Positions 1 through 8,143 of a stretch of 64,000 nucleotides of DNA are shown here, piece after piece. Position 1 is the first letter of the stretch. Every line of letters starts with the position of its first letter. Both the position numbers and the translations under genes were made by a program. The stretch spans positions 1-64,000 of the forward strand of contig CBDBDN010000008.1 of NCBI GenBank assembly GCA_965203855.1, in the 5' to 3' direction. Under the pieces are notes generated by a model. The model searched no databases, was not told where the DNA came from, and was given only the letters and a program-made list of their open reading frames with translations. Source of the stretch: Bin87 sp965203855. Its GTDB lineage: Bacteria > Chloroflexota > Dehalococcoidia > Lucifugimonadales > UBA3495.

Positions 1-467
1 CAACCGGCGGCCCGCCCCGCGATTCCTGGCTGGTCTGGCGCGAGGGCAAAGCCCCCGATTTCGTAATGGAAATCGCATCGGTCGGCACCTGGCAGCGCGA
101 CGCCCGCGAAAAGCGGGACATCTACGCCGGCATGGGCGTAACCGAATACTGGCGGTTTGACCCCACCGGAGAATGCTTTACCCCGGAACTGGCCGGCGAA
201 CAGCTGGTTGACGGCATCTACCGCACCCTGCCCGTGGCCGCCGACGCTGCCGGCGTACTGCGCGGCGTCAGCCCGCTGCTGGGCCTGGAGTTCCGGGTTG
301 AGGCGGAACGCCGGCTGCGCGTCTATAACCCGGCAACGGGGGAACGCCTCCGCACGCTAACCGAAAGCGAGGATGCGCTGGCCGCCGAAACCGCCGCGCG
401 CCAGGCCGCCGCGGACGAAAACCGGATGCTGCGCGAACAGCTCCGCCGCCTGCAAGCCGCCCAATAG
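1..467 (+). CDS. Uma2 family PD-(D/E)XK nuclease-like protein (5' partial)
   Basis: The reading frame is already open at the left edge (first full codon at base 3), so the N-terminal half lies outside the window. The visible part contains GKAPDFVMEIAS, the strand carrying the second acidic residue of the Uma2 (DUF820) nuclease-like core, followed by the family's AGMGVTEYWRFDP segment. The last 35 residues are Ala/Glu/Arg-rich and probably a coiled coil. A second member of the same subfamily lies at 59862-60731 and has the same order of motifs and tail. Members of this family are scattered accessory genes in many bacteria. Their nuclease activity is inferred from the fold and is mostly undemonstrated. 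Confidence 0.85.
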   Translation, partial: TGGPPRDSWLVWREGKAPDFVMEIASVGTWQRDAREKRDIYAGMGVTEYWRFDPTGECFTPELAGEQLVDGIYRTLPVAADAAGVLRGVSPLLGLEFRVEAERRLRVYNPATGERLRTLTESEDALAAETAARQAAADENRMLREQLRRLQAAQ

Positions 468-556
468 GCCCGCCCCGGCAGCCTTACTCAATCCCCCGCA
501 GTAGGGCAGTATCCCCCAATCCAAACCGCACCGCCCCATACCACAGGAGTCCGCTG

Positions 557-1350
557 ATGAGCCTTGATATTTTCGACGTTTCCGGGCAGAAAGTGCTGCT
601 GACCGGCGCCGGCCGGGGCATCGGCAAAGGCATCGCACTGGCCTTTGCCCAGGCCGGCGCGCAAGTTGCCGTAACCGGTCTCACCGACGCCGGCGTCAAC
701 CGGGTCGCCGCGGAAATCCGGGCGCAGGGCGGCGTCTGCCTCCCTCTTACCGGCGACGCTACCCAGTCCGAACCCATGGACGCCATCACCGCCCGCGCCA
801 TCGCCGAGTTCGGCCACATCGATACCCTCGTCAACTGCGTCGGCGACGCCATCCGCAAGCCCGTCGCCCAGCTGCCCGGCAGCGACATCCCGGTATGACC
901 GCAGCCGAATGGCACAGCATCGTGGACATCAACCTTACTGAGGCGTTCCAGGGCTGCCGCGCCGTCGGCCCGCATCTGCTGGAACGGGGCGCCGGCTGCG
1001 TCATCAACATCAGCGGATGGGCCTCTTTTCGCGGCCGGCCCATGTCCGCCGCCTATGACGCCGCCAAAGCCGGCCTGATGCGTTTCACCGAGTGCGTCGC
1101 CCAGGAATGGGCGCCCTACGGCGTCCGCTGCAACGCCATCGCTCCCGGCACTTTCCCCGACCCGGAGCAAATGTCGGCGGAAGCGTTTGCCGCCCGCGAC
1201 GCCGATGCCGCCGGCAGCGTCCCCCTGGCGCGCGTCGGCCGCCTGATCGAAGTCGGCTATCTGGCCGTCTATCTGGCATCCCCCGCCGCCGCCTATGTAA
1301 CCGGCCAGACCTGGGCCATCGACGGCGGCGTCAGCATCAAACATCCCTAG
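557..1350 (+). pseudogene. SDR-family oxidoreductase, split by a -1 frameshift
   Basis: This is a short-chain dehydrogenase/reductase in two frames. Bases 557-898 encode the Rossmann N-terminus with the cofactor-binding TGAGRGIG motif (TGxxxGxG) and the NCVG strand end. Bases 895-1350 encode the catalytic half, with a Ser in NISGWAS, the YDAAK active-site Tyr-Lys pair and a C-terminal GQTWAIDGG. Joined, they give about 264 residues, normal for the family. The break is at 891-898, where adding one G to the CCGGT run restores a continuous PGSDIPGMTAAEW reading. The stop and the next ATG overlap as ATGA, so two separately translated halves are formally possible, but neither half would fold as an SDR. 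The next gene is also frameshifted, which favours real decay of a two-gene module. Confidence 0.8.
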
Positions 1351-1384
1351 CCTCTACCCCGTCCGGCGTTTCCCCCTTTCCCTG

Positions 1385-1433
1385 ATGCAAAAGGGCCGGG
1401 TATGCAAAGGGCCGGGTATGCAAAGGGCCGGGC
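1385..1433 (+). repeat. Three tandem 16-17 bp repeats
   Basis: Three direct copies of a unit of the form ATGCAAAGGGCCGGGT lie back to back in the gap between the SDR and ligase pseudogenes. The first copy has one extra A. There is no sign that the repeats are coding. Confidence 0.85.
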
Positions 1434-1463
1434 GCAGGCCGTCCCCTACAACGGAGCAGCATT

Positions 1464-3108
1464 ATGACGATGCAGTACGAATTGCTCGCCCATCGGATTA
1501 TTGAGCGCGCCGCCGTTCAGTTCCCCAAAAAGCAAATCGTTACCCGCGTCGGCAACGGCGTTCACCGCTATACTTACGCCGATCTGTTTGAGCGCATCGC
1601 CCGGCTGGGCAACGCCCTGCGCGAGCTGGGCGTCGGCCCCGGCGACCGGGTAGGAACTTTCGGCTGGAACACTTACCGGCATCTGGAAGCCTACTTTGCG
1701 CCGCCCACCATCGGCGCCGTCGTCCACACGATCAACATTCGGCTCGCCCCCGATGATATGGCCTACATCATCAACCACGCCGGCGACCGGGTGCTGCTGA
1801 TTGACCCCGACCTGGCGCCGCTGATTGCCGCCATCGCCGACCGCCTGGACACCGTGCGCCATTTCGTCATCCTGGGCGATGCCGACGATATTGACGGAAT
1901 GCCGGAGGATACCCTGCCCGGCGCCGTTCCCTACGAAATCGCTGCTGGCCGCCGCCGCGCCGGAATACCGCCCCGCCGCCGTTGACGAATACGCCACCAT
2001 GGGTTTGTGCTACACCTCGGCCACTACCGGACTGCCAAAAGGCGTCGCCTACTCCCACCGCGCCGTCTATCTCCATTCCCTAACCTCCGCCTCCGTTGAT
2101 GTGCTGGGAATGTCGGAACGCGACCGCGTAATGGCCATCGTGCCGATGTTTCACGCCAACTGCTGGGGTCTGCCCTACACTTCAACCCTGGTCGGCGCCG
2201 ACCAGATTTTCCCCGGCGCGCGTCCGGGCCCGCCGGAAATCTGCGAACTTATTCAGTCCGAAAAGGTAACTTTCAGCGCCGGCGTTCCCACCATCTGGAT
2301 TGGCGTCCTGGACTATTTGCAGCGTTCCGGCGTGGAACACGATCTGTCCTCTTTGCGCCAGGTAATCAGCGGCGGTTCGGCGTTGCCCCTGTCCGTCCTG
2401 CAAGCCTATCGCGACCGGCTGGGCGTGGAGATGGTGCACGCTTACGGAATGACCGAAGCGGCGCCGCTGATTTCGGTCAACCGCCGCCGCACCTGGCTGG
2501 ACGGGATCAGCGACGCGCAGCGGCTTGACCTCTGCGCGCGGCAGGGCGTCATCGCGCCCGGCGTCGAAATGCGGCTGGTGGACGAAACCGGCGCCGACGC
2601 CGCCTGGGACGGGCAGCAGCGCGGCGAACTCTGGTTCCGCGGCCCCTGGGTTGCCCGTGAATATGTCAACGACGCCCGCAGCGCCGAAACCTTCATCGAC
2701 GGCTGGTATCACAGCGGCGACATCGCTTCCGTCGACCCCGGACGGCTACATTCAGATTGTGGATCGGGTCAAGGATATGGTGAAAAGCGGCGGCGAATGG
2801 ATTTCGTCCGTTGACCTGGAATCCGCCATTATGCCCATCCCGACGTGCTGGAGGCCGCCGTCATCGCCGTGCCGCATCCGCAATGGCAGGAACGCCCCCT
2901 GGCCTGCGTTGTCCCGCGCCGATGCCGCCGCCCCGCTGACCGCCGCCGCCGTGCTGACTTTATCCGGCCCGACTTCGCCCGCTGGTGGCTGCCCGATGAA
3001 GTGGTCTTTATTGATGAAATCCCCAAAACCAGCGTCGGCAAGTTTGACAAGAAAGCGTTGCGCGAACGGTTTGATGCCGGTGTCAATCCCGCTTCCGCCG
3101 GCCGCTGA
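1464..3108 (+). pseudogene. AMP-forming acyl-CoA synthetase (fatty-acyl-CoA ligase), multiply frameshifted
   Basis: This is an ANL-superfamily ligase that would activate a carboxylic acid through an acyl-adenylate. The homologous reading moves between frames. It starts at 1464, shifts near 1940 (one extra base), and then shows the AMP-binding core with YTSATTGLPKG and YGMTEAAP. It shifts again near 2738 (extra G) just before DGYIQIVDRVKDMVKSGGEW, and near 2835 (missing base) before HPDVLEAAVIAVPH. A compensating pair lies near 2905-2955, before the C-terminal IPKTSVGKFDKKALRERF that holds the catalytic Lys. The domain order is complete and only the frame is broken. Genes of 4.7 and 5.3 kb elsewhere in the window are intact, so a general sequencing-error rate does not explain five lesions here. 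The SDR upstream and this ligase look like a decaying lipid or xenobiotic module. Confidence 0.85.
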
Positions 3109-3126
3109 TGACGCTAACCCGGCCCG

Positions 3127-3864
3127 ATGACTAATCCCGCCGGCCCGTCTCGGCCGCAGTCCGCGGCGCCGGCCATCCAGGTTGCCGGCCTGTGCAAAGA
3201 TTACGGAGACCGCCGCGTCCTGTACAGCCTTGACCTGCGGCTGGAATGGGGCGAAATCGCCGTCCTGTTCGGGGCTAACGGCGCCGGCAAGACTACGCTG
3301 CTGCGCGTCCTGGCCGGCCTGTCCCGCCCGGACGCCGGGCAAATCGCCGTTGCCGGCCGGCCCATCCATCGCCGCCGCAGCGATTCCGCGCGTCGCCTGG
3401 TCGGATTCGCCGGCCACGATACGATGCTCTACAACGACCTTACCGGCAGCGAGAACCTGGCTTTCTACGCCCGGCTGTATAGCATCCGACAGCCGGCCGG
3501 CCGCATCCGGCAAGTCCTGGAGCAAGTCGGGCTTGCCGACCGCGCCCACCGCCGCGTCCGCACTTTCTCCCACGGTATGCGGCAGCGTCTTTCCCTGGCC
3601 CGCGCCATCCTGCACGACCCGGCAATCCTGCTGCTGGACGAGCCGGAGTCCGGCCTGGACGCGGCCGGCATAACGATGCTGGGCGAACTGCTGCGCGCTT
3701 GGGCCGCCGCCGGCAAATCGGCGCTGCTGACTACCCACAACGCCGGCATCGGCCAAGCCTGGGCGCAGCGCACCCTCACCCTATCCGGCGGACGCATCGC
3801 CGCCGATACGGCGGCCGGCGCCGCCGGCAATGACTTGCGCCCGGCCCAGCCCTGCTTGCCCTAG
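3127..3864 (+). CDS. ccmA: Haem ABC exporter ATP-binding protein CcmA
   Basis: This is a 245-residue ABC ATPase that energises release of haem-loaded CcmE in System I cytochrome c maturation. Walker A is GANGAGKT at about residues 49-56. A signature-like FSHGMRQR lies near 146, and Walker B LLLDEP followed by the D-loop region near 167-176. A His in the switch region follows (LLTTHN). It acts on the cytoplasmic face with CcmB and CcmC. It leads a same-strand cluster ccmA, orf, orf copy, ccmB, ccmC, ccmD, ccmE. The assignment to CcmA rather than a generic ABC subunit depends on that order. It starts 18 bases after the ligase remnant. Confidence 0.92.
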   Translation: MTNPAGPSRPQSAAPAIQVAGLCKDYGDRRVLYSLDLRLEWGEIAVLFGANGAGKTTLLRVLAGLSRPDAGQIAVAGRPIHRRRSDSARRLVGFAGHDTMLYNDLTGSENLAFYARLYSIRQPAGRIRQVLEQVGLADRAHRRVRTFSHGMRQRLSLARAILHDPAILLLDEPESGLDAAGITMLGELLRAWAAAGKSALLTTHNAGIGQAWAQRTLTLSGGRIAADTAAGAAGNDLRPAQPCLP

Positions 3865-3890
3865 CCCTACTTACCCTAAAGGATGTTACA

Positions 3891-4352
3891 ATGAGTCAGT
3901 CCAATTTGCCCAACGAACTATCCGATTTGCCCAATGAACTGTCCGACCGGGGCATCTGGTGGCAGGTTGGCGGCTTTGTCATCGCCGGCTGCGTCAGCGT
4001 CGCCATCCTGCAAATCTGGGACGGCTCAAGCTACTGGGCTTACCGCAGCTTTGAAATCGCCGTCAAAGACCTGTACTGGATGTTCGTACTGCCCCTTGCC
4101 GGCCTGTTTGAAGGAGTGCGTAAATTGTTTGAGAAAGCATCCGAAATCCGCGCCGCCCAGCGCGAAAAAATCGTGCGCCGCGCCCTGGAAAAAGGCCACA
4201 AACAAGGCCACGAACAAGGCCATAAGCAAGCCATGTCGCAGATACGCCAACTCCTGCGGGATGGGCAAAAAGACCCGGCCACCGGCGGCGTCATTATACC
4301 CCCGGAAGCGGCGGCCGATCTGCTTGGCGATCCGCCCGATAGCGACGCCTGA
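3891..4352 (+). CDS. Membrane-anchored protein with charged tetrapeptide-repeat tail
   Basis: This is a 153-residue protein that I do not recognise. It begins with a duplicated NLPNELSD motif. A hydrophobic segment follows at about residues 22-43 and a second, shorter one at about 62-77. After that comes a basic amphipathic helix (KLFEKASEIRAAQREKIVRR) and a run of GHKQ/GHEQ tetrapeptides near 101-112. The C-terminus is DPPDSDA. It sits between ccmA and ccmB, where no cytochrome maturation factor is expected, so it is probably an insertion rather than a Ccm component. A protein of the same design (membrane segment, basic helix, Gly-x-x-x repeats) is encoded at 47326-47832. An AAAGG sequence 8 bases before the ATG supports the start. 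Confidence 0.7.
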   Translation: MSQSNLPNELSDLPNELSDRGIWWQVGGFVIAGCVSVAILQIWDGSSYWAYRSFEIAVKDLYWMFVLPLAGLFEGVRKLFEKASEIRAAQREKIVRRALEKGHKQGHEQGHKQAMSQIRQLLRDGQKDPATGGVIIPPEAAADLLGDPPDSDA

Positions 4353-4836
4353 AATCCCAAACTCGCTTTGCCGGCCCCGCTTTAGCTAATGCCGGCGCGG
4401 GCGATGCCGTTGCTATGCTATGCCGTTGATTCGGGCTGCTATCGCCATCGCCTGGCCCCGCGACGGCCTGTTTGGAGAAGTGCGTAAATTGTTTGAGAAA
4501 GCATCCGAAATCCGCGCCGCCCAGCGCGAAAAAATCGTGCGCCGCGCCCTGGAAAAAGGCCACAAACAAGGCCACAAGCAAGGCCACGAACAAGGCCGCA
4601 AGCAAGCCATGTCGCAGATACGCCAACTCCTGCGGGATGGGCAAAAAGACCCGGCCACCGGCGCCATCACTATCACTTTAAGCCAGGCGGCAGCGGCCGG
4701 TCTGCTTGACGACCCGCCCGATAGCAACGCCTGAAACCCTAACCCGCTTTGCCGGCCCCGCTTTGATTAATGCGGGCGCGGGCGATGCCGTTGCTTTGCT
4801 ATGCCGCTGATTCGGGCCGCGCTGGCCATCGCCTGG
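4091..4836 (+). repeat. Tandem duplication of a ~365-381 bp segment inside the ccm cluster
   Basis: Bases 4091-4455 and 4456-4836 are diverged direct copies. Each contains the 3' half of the repeat-tail gene, its downstream spacer with a shared CGCTTTGCCGGCCCCGCTTT stretch, and the first 12 codons of ccmB. The copies differ by in-frame indels, including one extra GHKQ unit, and by scattered substitutions. The event duplicated an orf-3'/ccmB-5' junction and left a spare ccmB start upstream of the real one. Confidence 0.9.
4420..4734 (+). CDS. Chimeric ORF: duplicated ccmB start fused to a repeat-tail protein C-terminus
   Basis: This is a 104-residue open frame created by the tandem duplication. 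Residues 1-12 (MPLIRAAIAIAW) are the CcmB N-terminus. The rest (KLFEKASEIRAAQ onwards) is the C-terminal half of the protein at 3891-4352, with one more GHxQ repeat and a DPPDSNA end. It has lost the hydrophobic anchor and would be a soluble, highly charged helical protein. It has stayed open while diverging, with indels in multiples of three. This is consistent with selection for an intact frame but does not prove expression. Confidence 0.55.
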   Translation: MPLIRAAIAIAWPRDGLFGEVRKLFEKASEIRAAQREKIVRRALEKGHKQGHKQGHEQGRKQAMSQIRQLLRDGQKDPATGAITITLSQAAAAGLLDDPPDSNA

Positions 4837-5475
4837 AAAGATATTCGCCTGGAGCTGCGCTCCCGGGACATCATCTTTTCGGCGCTCGTCTTTGGCCTCA
4901 TTGTGGTAGTGGTGTTCAATTTCGGGCTGAACCGCACGCCCGGCAGCCTGGCGCCCGTTGCCCCCGGCCTGCTCTGGGTAGCCTACGCTTTCACCGGCGT
5001 GCTGGCGATGAACCGCGCCTTTGCGCGCGAACTGGAACACGGCGGCCTGGACGGGCTGCTGGCGGCCCCGATTACCCCCGACGCCGTCTTTCTCGGCAAA
5101 ACCTTAAGCAGCCTGATCTTCATGCTGACCGTGCAGGCCGTCCTGCTGCCGGTCTTTGCTGTGATGCTGGACTTGCCCGCCCTTTCGCCGGCGCTGGGCC
5201 TGATTATCCTGCTGGCAACACTGGGTTTTGCTGCGGTCGGCACCTTTTTCGCCGGCATCGCCGTGCAGACCCGTTCCCGCGAAATGCTGCTGCCCATCCT
5301 CTTTTTCCCGGTGGTCGTTCCCGTCATCATCGCCGCCGTTGAGGGCAGCGCGCTGGCCTTGCAAGGCGGCCCGACGGCAGCAATCTGGACGCGCTGGCTG
5401 CCGCTGCTGCTAGTCTTTGACGCCCTGTTTCTGGTAGTATGTTCGTGGATTTTTGCCCACCTGTTCGAAGGATAA
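4801..5475 (+). CDS. ccmB: Haem exporter permease CcmB
   Basis: This is a 224-residue polytopic membrane protein with six predicted hydrophobic segments. It is the length of CcmB and starts with the family-typical region AIAWKDIRLELRSRD. It partners CcmA in the CcmABCD complex that handles the CcmC:haem:CcmE intermediate. A conserved-looking ELEHGGLDGLLAAP lies in the first cytoplasmic loop. The ATG at 4801 is the downstream member of two duplicated start regions and is the one that continues into a full CcmB. ccmC begins 12 bases after its stop. Confidence 0.93.
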   Translation: MPLIRAALAIAWKDIRLELRSRDIIFSALVFGLIVVVVFNFGLNRTPGSLAPVAPGLLWVAYAFTGVLAMNRAFARELEHGGLDGLLAAPITPDAVFLGKTLSSLIFMLTVQAVLLPVFAVMLDLPALSPALGLIILLATLGFAAVGTFFAGIAVQTRSREMLLPILFFPVVVPVIIAAVEGSALALQGGPTAAIWTRWLPLLLVFDALFLVVCSWIFAHLFEG

Positions 5476-5487
5476 GGATAACGCCAA

Positions 5488-6249
5488 TTGGCCGCCATCA
5501 ACCGCCGCACCGCTGCCGGGCCTCCGGCCCGCGCCGTCCGCGCCGCATGGCCCTGGCTGCTGCTGCTCACCGCCGCACTGCTGGTTGCGGACGGCTACCT
5601 GATTTTCATGGCGGCGCCTACCGACGCCGTGCTGGGCCACATCCAGCGCATCTTTTACATCCATGTCCCCATATCCATCCTGTCCTTCCTCGGCTTTTTT
5701 ATCTGCGCCGTCGGCGGCGTCGGCTACCTGATACGCCGCACGGAACGCTGGGATCGGCTGGCCCACGCCTCTGCCGAAGTAGGCGTGGTGTTCGTTACCC
5801 TGGCGCTGCTTACCGGCATCATCTGGGCGCGCCCGGTGTGGGGCGTCTGGTGGACTTGGGAGCCGCGCCTCACTACTACGCTTATCCTGTGGCTCATCTA
5901 TGCCGCCTATCTGATGATTCGCCATTACGCCCCGACGCCGCAGCAGGCCCGTTCCTGGTCGGCGGTAGTCGGCATCATCGGCTTTATTGATGTGCCGATT
6001 GTGTATTACTCCGTCCAGTGGTGGCGTTCCATTCATCCGGTGCAAGTCATCGGGCCAGAGGCGGCCGACGATGCCCTGGAGCCTATAATGGCCCGCATCC
6101 TGATCTTCTCGTTAATCGCAATGCTGTCGCTGTTCATCTATTTGCTGGCGGAGCGGATGGCATTGCGCGCCGCCGAGGACCGCATCGCCGCCGCCCGCCG
6201 TCAAATCTCAACCAGCCATCAAAGCTCAACCGAGAGAACCGCCGTATAA
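5488..6249 (+). CDS. ccmC: Haem-handling protein CcmC
   Basis: This is a 253-residue member of the haem-handling protein family with about six membrane segments. The tryptophan-rich WWD-type motif reads WGVWWTWEPRLTTT, with Glu where Asp is usual. Candidate axial His ligands are in FYIHVP and SIHP on either side of it. CcmC loads haem onto CcmE on the outer face of the membrane. I chose the TTG at 5488 because AAGGAT precedes it by about 8 bases and no ATG fits the N-terminal membrane segment. The extra C-terminal 30 residues after the last helix are Arg/Ser-rich. Confidence 0.93.
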   Translation: MAAINRRTAAGPPARAVRAAWPWLLLLTAALLVADGYLIFMAAPTDAVLGHIQRIFYIHVPISILSFLGFFICAVGGVGYLIRRTERWDRLAHASAEVGVVFVTLALLTGIIWARPVWGVWWTWEPRLTTTLILWLIYAAYLMIRHYAPTPQQARSWSAVVGIIGFIDVPIVYYSVQWWRSIHPVQVIGPEAADDALEPIMARILIFSLIAMLSLFIYLLAERMALRAAEDRIAAARRQISTSHQSSTERTAV

Positions 6250-6250
6250 A

Positions 6251-6475
6251 ATGGAAACCGCCCCGCAAAACCTCCCGTTCCTGTTCGCCGCCTTTGCCGT
6301 CGCCTGGCTGGTGTTCGCCGCCTACGCCATTTATATGTCCTGGAAACGCCAGGCGTTGCAGCGCGCAGTGCAGGAACTGGCCGAAAACCCGCCGCCATCC
6401 GGCTCCAATTCAGATTCCGACTCCGACTCCAATCCCGCCACCGGCAGCGACGCCAATGCCGCCGGCCCCGAGTGA
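6251..6475 (+). CDS. ccmD: Small membrane protein, CcmD-like
   Basis: This is a 74-residue protein with one hydrophobic segment (about residues 9-30) followed by a basic stretch (WKRQALQRAVQEL) and a low-complexity Ser/Asp tail. CcmD proteins are short, poorly conserved and have this N-out, C-in layout. They help release holo-CcmE from CcmABC. The identification rests on the position between ccmC and ccmE, one base after the ccmC stop, and on topology. The Ser-Asp repeat tail (SDSDSDS) is not a usual CcmD feature. Confidence 0.75.
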   Translation: METAPQNLPFLFAAFAVAWLVFAAYAIYMSWKRQALQRAVQELAENPPPSGSNSDSDSDSNPATGSDANAAGPE

Positions 6476-6481
6476 TGCCCG

Positions 6482-7084
6482 ATGACTACGCCCCCAGCCT
6501 CCGTTGACCTTGACCCGACGCTGCCGAAGGCGCCCCCGGCCCGTCCGTCCGCCGTCGTTAGCATCCCGGATGATGCCGACGATACCCGGACGGGATGGCG
6601 CCGCCATCGGCTGCGGCTGGCCATCCTGGCCGGCGTCGTCACCCTGGCCGTAGCCTATATGGCCTATGCGGCATTCCCCGGCAACACCCTGTATTTCGTT
6701 ACCGTAAGCGAATTTCTGGGCGATGCGGCGTTGCAGGACGGGCAGACGCTGCGGATTGCCGGCGCGCTGGCGCCCGACAGTTTTGCCCGCAGCTCCGGCT
6801 CTACGCTGTCGCACTTTGCGATGGGCGACAAGCAAGCCGACGTACCCGGCATTGCCCCCGGCTCCCCGCGGCTCAACGCATCCTATGATGGCGTGCTGCC
6901 CGACCTCTTTTTCAACCCCCACTCCGAAATAATCTTGGAGGGGCATTACGACGGCAGCAATCAGGTATTCGTCGCCGACAATATCCTCGTCAAATGCCCG
7001 TCCAAATACCAGTCGCAGCAAGCCGAAAACCCCGACCTGGCGCCGCCGGCCCTGGGCGCCGACGCTTTGCCCGGCAACTATTAA
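6482..7084 (+). CDS. ccmE: Haem chaperone CcmE, Cys-type (CxxxY)
   Basis: This is a 200-residue protein with an N-terminal cytoplasmic tail, one membrane anchor (about residues 43-63) and an exported OB-fold domain with the typical LRIAG and FNPHSEIILEGHY strands. CcmE carries haem covalently from CcmC to the ligation machinery. The usual haem-binding motif is HxxxY. Here the equivalent position reads KCPSKYQ, a Cys followed by the conserved Tyr. Cys-type CcmE is known from archaea and some anaerobic bacteria with a variant System I. No ccmF, ccmG or ccmH follows, since the next gene is on the other strand. Confidence 0.93.
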   Translation: MTTPPASVDLDPTLPKAPPARPSAVVSIPDDADDTRTGWRRHRLRLAILAGVVTLAVAYMAYAAFPGNTLYFVTVSEFLGDAALQDGQTLRIAGALAPDSFARSSGSTLSHFAMGDKQADVPGIAPGSPRLNASYDGVLPDLFFNPHSEIILEGHYDGSNQVFVADNILVKCPSKYQSQQAENPDLAPPALGADALPGNY

Positions 7085-7127
7085 TCCGCGCGGCAGCCCA
7101 CCCTTTCGTCATTCCGAAGCTTCAACC

Positions 7128-7151
7128 GTCATTCCGGCGCAAGCCGGAATC
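7128..7151 (+). repeat. Single end of the palindromic repeat family
   Basis: This is a 24-bp copy of the terminal motif GTCATTCCGGCGnAAGCCGGAATC, which can fold on itself. It lies in the convergent gap between ccmE and korB. There is no partner end nearby. Confidence 0.8.
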
Positions 7152-7164
7152 CCCCGCCCAATCC

Positions 7165-7209
7165 GTCAATATAAAATAACGTTCCCGGCAAATACCCGCC
7201 GGGAGCGTT
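7165..7209 (-). terminator. Intrinsic terminator for korAB
   Basis: A 12-bp stem (7178-7189 with 7198-7209, one G-U pair) encloses an 8-base loop. Read on the minus strand, which is the direction of korB transcription, the stem is followed by a T-rich run (complement of bases 7168-7177). It lies about 65 bases after the korB stop. Read on the plus strand there is no T tail, so it serves korAB better than ccmE. Confidence 0.75.
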
Positions 7210-7276
7210 CTGATTGCATCGGGCCGCACCGCGCGACTGCGAAATGTGCGATTGCCGCCGCGCGCCAAGACGCCGG

Positions 7277-8143
7277 CTAGAAAGTGTACGCCTCCAGCAT
7301 CTGCTCCACGGTGCGCTCGCGCGCCTTGGCCCGAATGTTCGCCATATTGCCCTCCAGGGACAAACGGCTTTCATCCTTGTAGATTACGCCCACCGGCAGG
7401 CCGCCGCGCTGCACCAGGTCATAGGCCGCCTGCTTGCTGCTGGCGTCATGGTCATCCGGCACATCCCACAGGGCCGGCGCAATGCCCTCTTTGGCGTTGC
7501 CCTTGATGAGCTGGTAGGTGTCGTTGTAAGTAACGCACGGCGACTGCACATGAACCATTGACATCCCGTCGTGGCGCATCCCCTGTCCAATCAAATCGGC
7601 CAGCACCCGCGGCTGCCCGGAGAACCCGGAGGCGATGAAAGACACGCCCAAAGTCAGATACAGTTCCAGCGGATCCAGATCTTCCTCAATCTTGCCGAAT
7701 GGCGTACTGCTGGTTACCACGCCCATTTCGGTAGTCGGCGAGCTCTGGCCCTTGGTCAGGCCATACACGCCGTTGTCCATCACTACGGCGGTGATGTTCA
7801 GGTTGCGCGCCGCCTGGGGCGCAATATGCTCACCGCCGATGCTCAAAAAGTCGCCGTCGCCGGCCACTACCACCACATTGAGGTCGGGGCGCGCCATCTT
7901 GACGCCCATGGCCACCGGCAAAGTGCGCCCGTGGATGCCGTGGAATCCGTAAGGCTGCTCGCCCTCCAGCAGATGCACCAGGTTGCCGCTGCAACCGATG
8001 CCGGCCACGACAACATTGTTTTCAATGGGTTTGCCGACTTCTTCCAGCCGGTTAATCATCGCGAATTCCAACGCGCGCCGCACGCCGAAATCGCCGCAAC
8101 CGGGGCACCACTTGAAGTCGTATTCCGGGTTCTTCTTGCTCAT
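7277..8143 (-). CDS. korB: 2-oxoacid:ferredoxin oxidoreductase, beta subunit
   Basis: This is a 288-residue TPP-binding subunit. It opens with CPGCGDFG (Cys13 and Cys16), and further Cys lie in GIGCSG and SPCVTYN, the pattern that binds a 4Fe-4S cluster in this family. The GDGD segment plus a following Asn is the Mg-TPP site. With KorA it interconverts a 2-oxoacid (2-oxoglutarate or pyruvate type) and its acyl-CoA using ferredoxin. The exact substrate cannot be read from the sequence. The ATG overlaps the korA stop by four bases, indicating coupled translation. No separate ferredoxin subunit is adjacent. Confidence 0.92.
   Translation of the reverse strand: MSKKNPEYDFKWCPGCGDFGVRRALEFAMINRLEEVGKPIENNVVVAGIGCSGNLVHLLEGEQPYGFHGIHGRTLPVAMGVKMARPDLNVVVVAGDGDFLSIGGEHIAPQAARNLNITAVVMDNGVYGLTKGQSSPTTEMGVVTSSTPFGKIEEDLDPLELYLTLGVSFIASGFSGQPRVLADLIGQGMRHDGMSMVHVQSPCVTYNDTYQLIKGNAKEGIAPALWDVPDDHDASSKQAAYDLVQRGGLPVGVIYKDESRLSLEGNMANIRAKARERTVEQMLEAYTF

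Noticed and set aside
895..898. UGA at the SDR break as a second selenocysteine or programmed frameshift
   Set aside because: The frame after the UGA is not the SDR frame, so readthrough would not restore the protein. No slippery heptamer or hairpin is evident. A one-base deletion explains it best.
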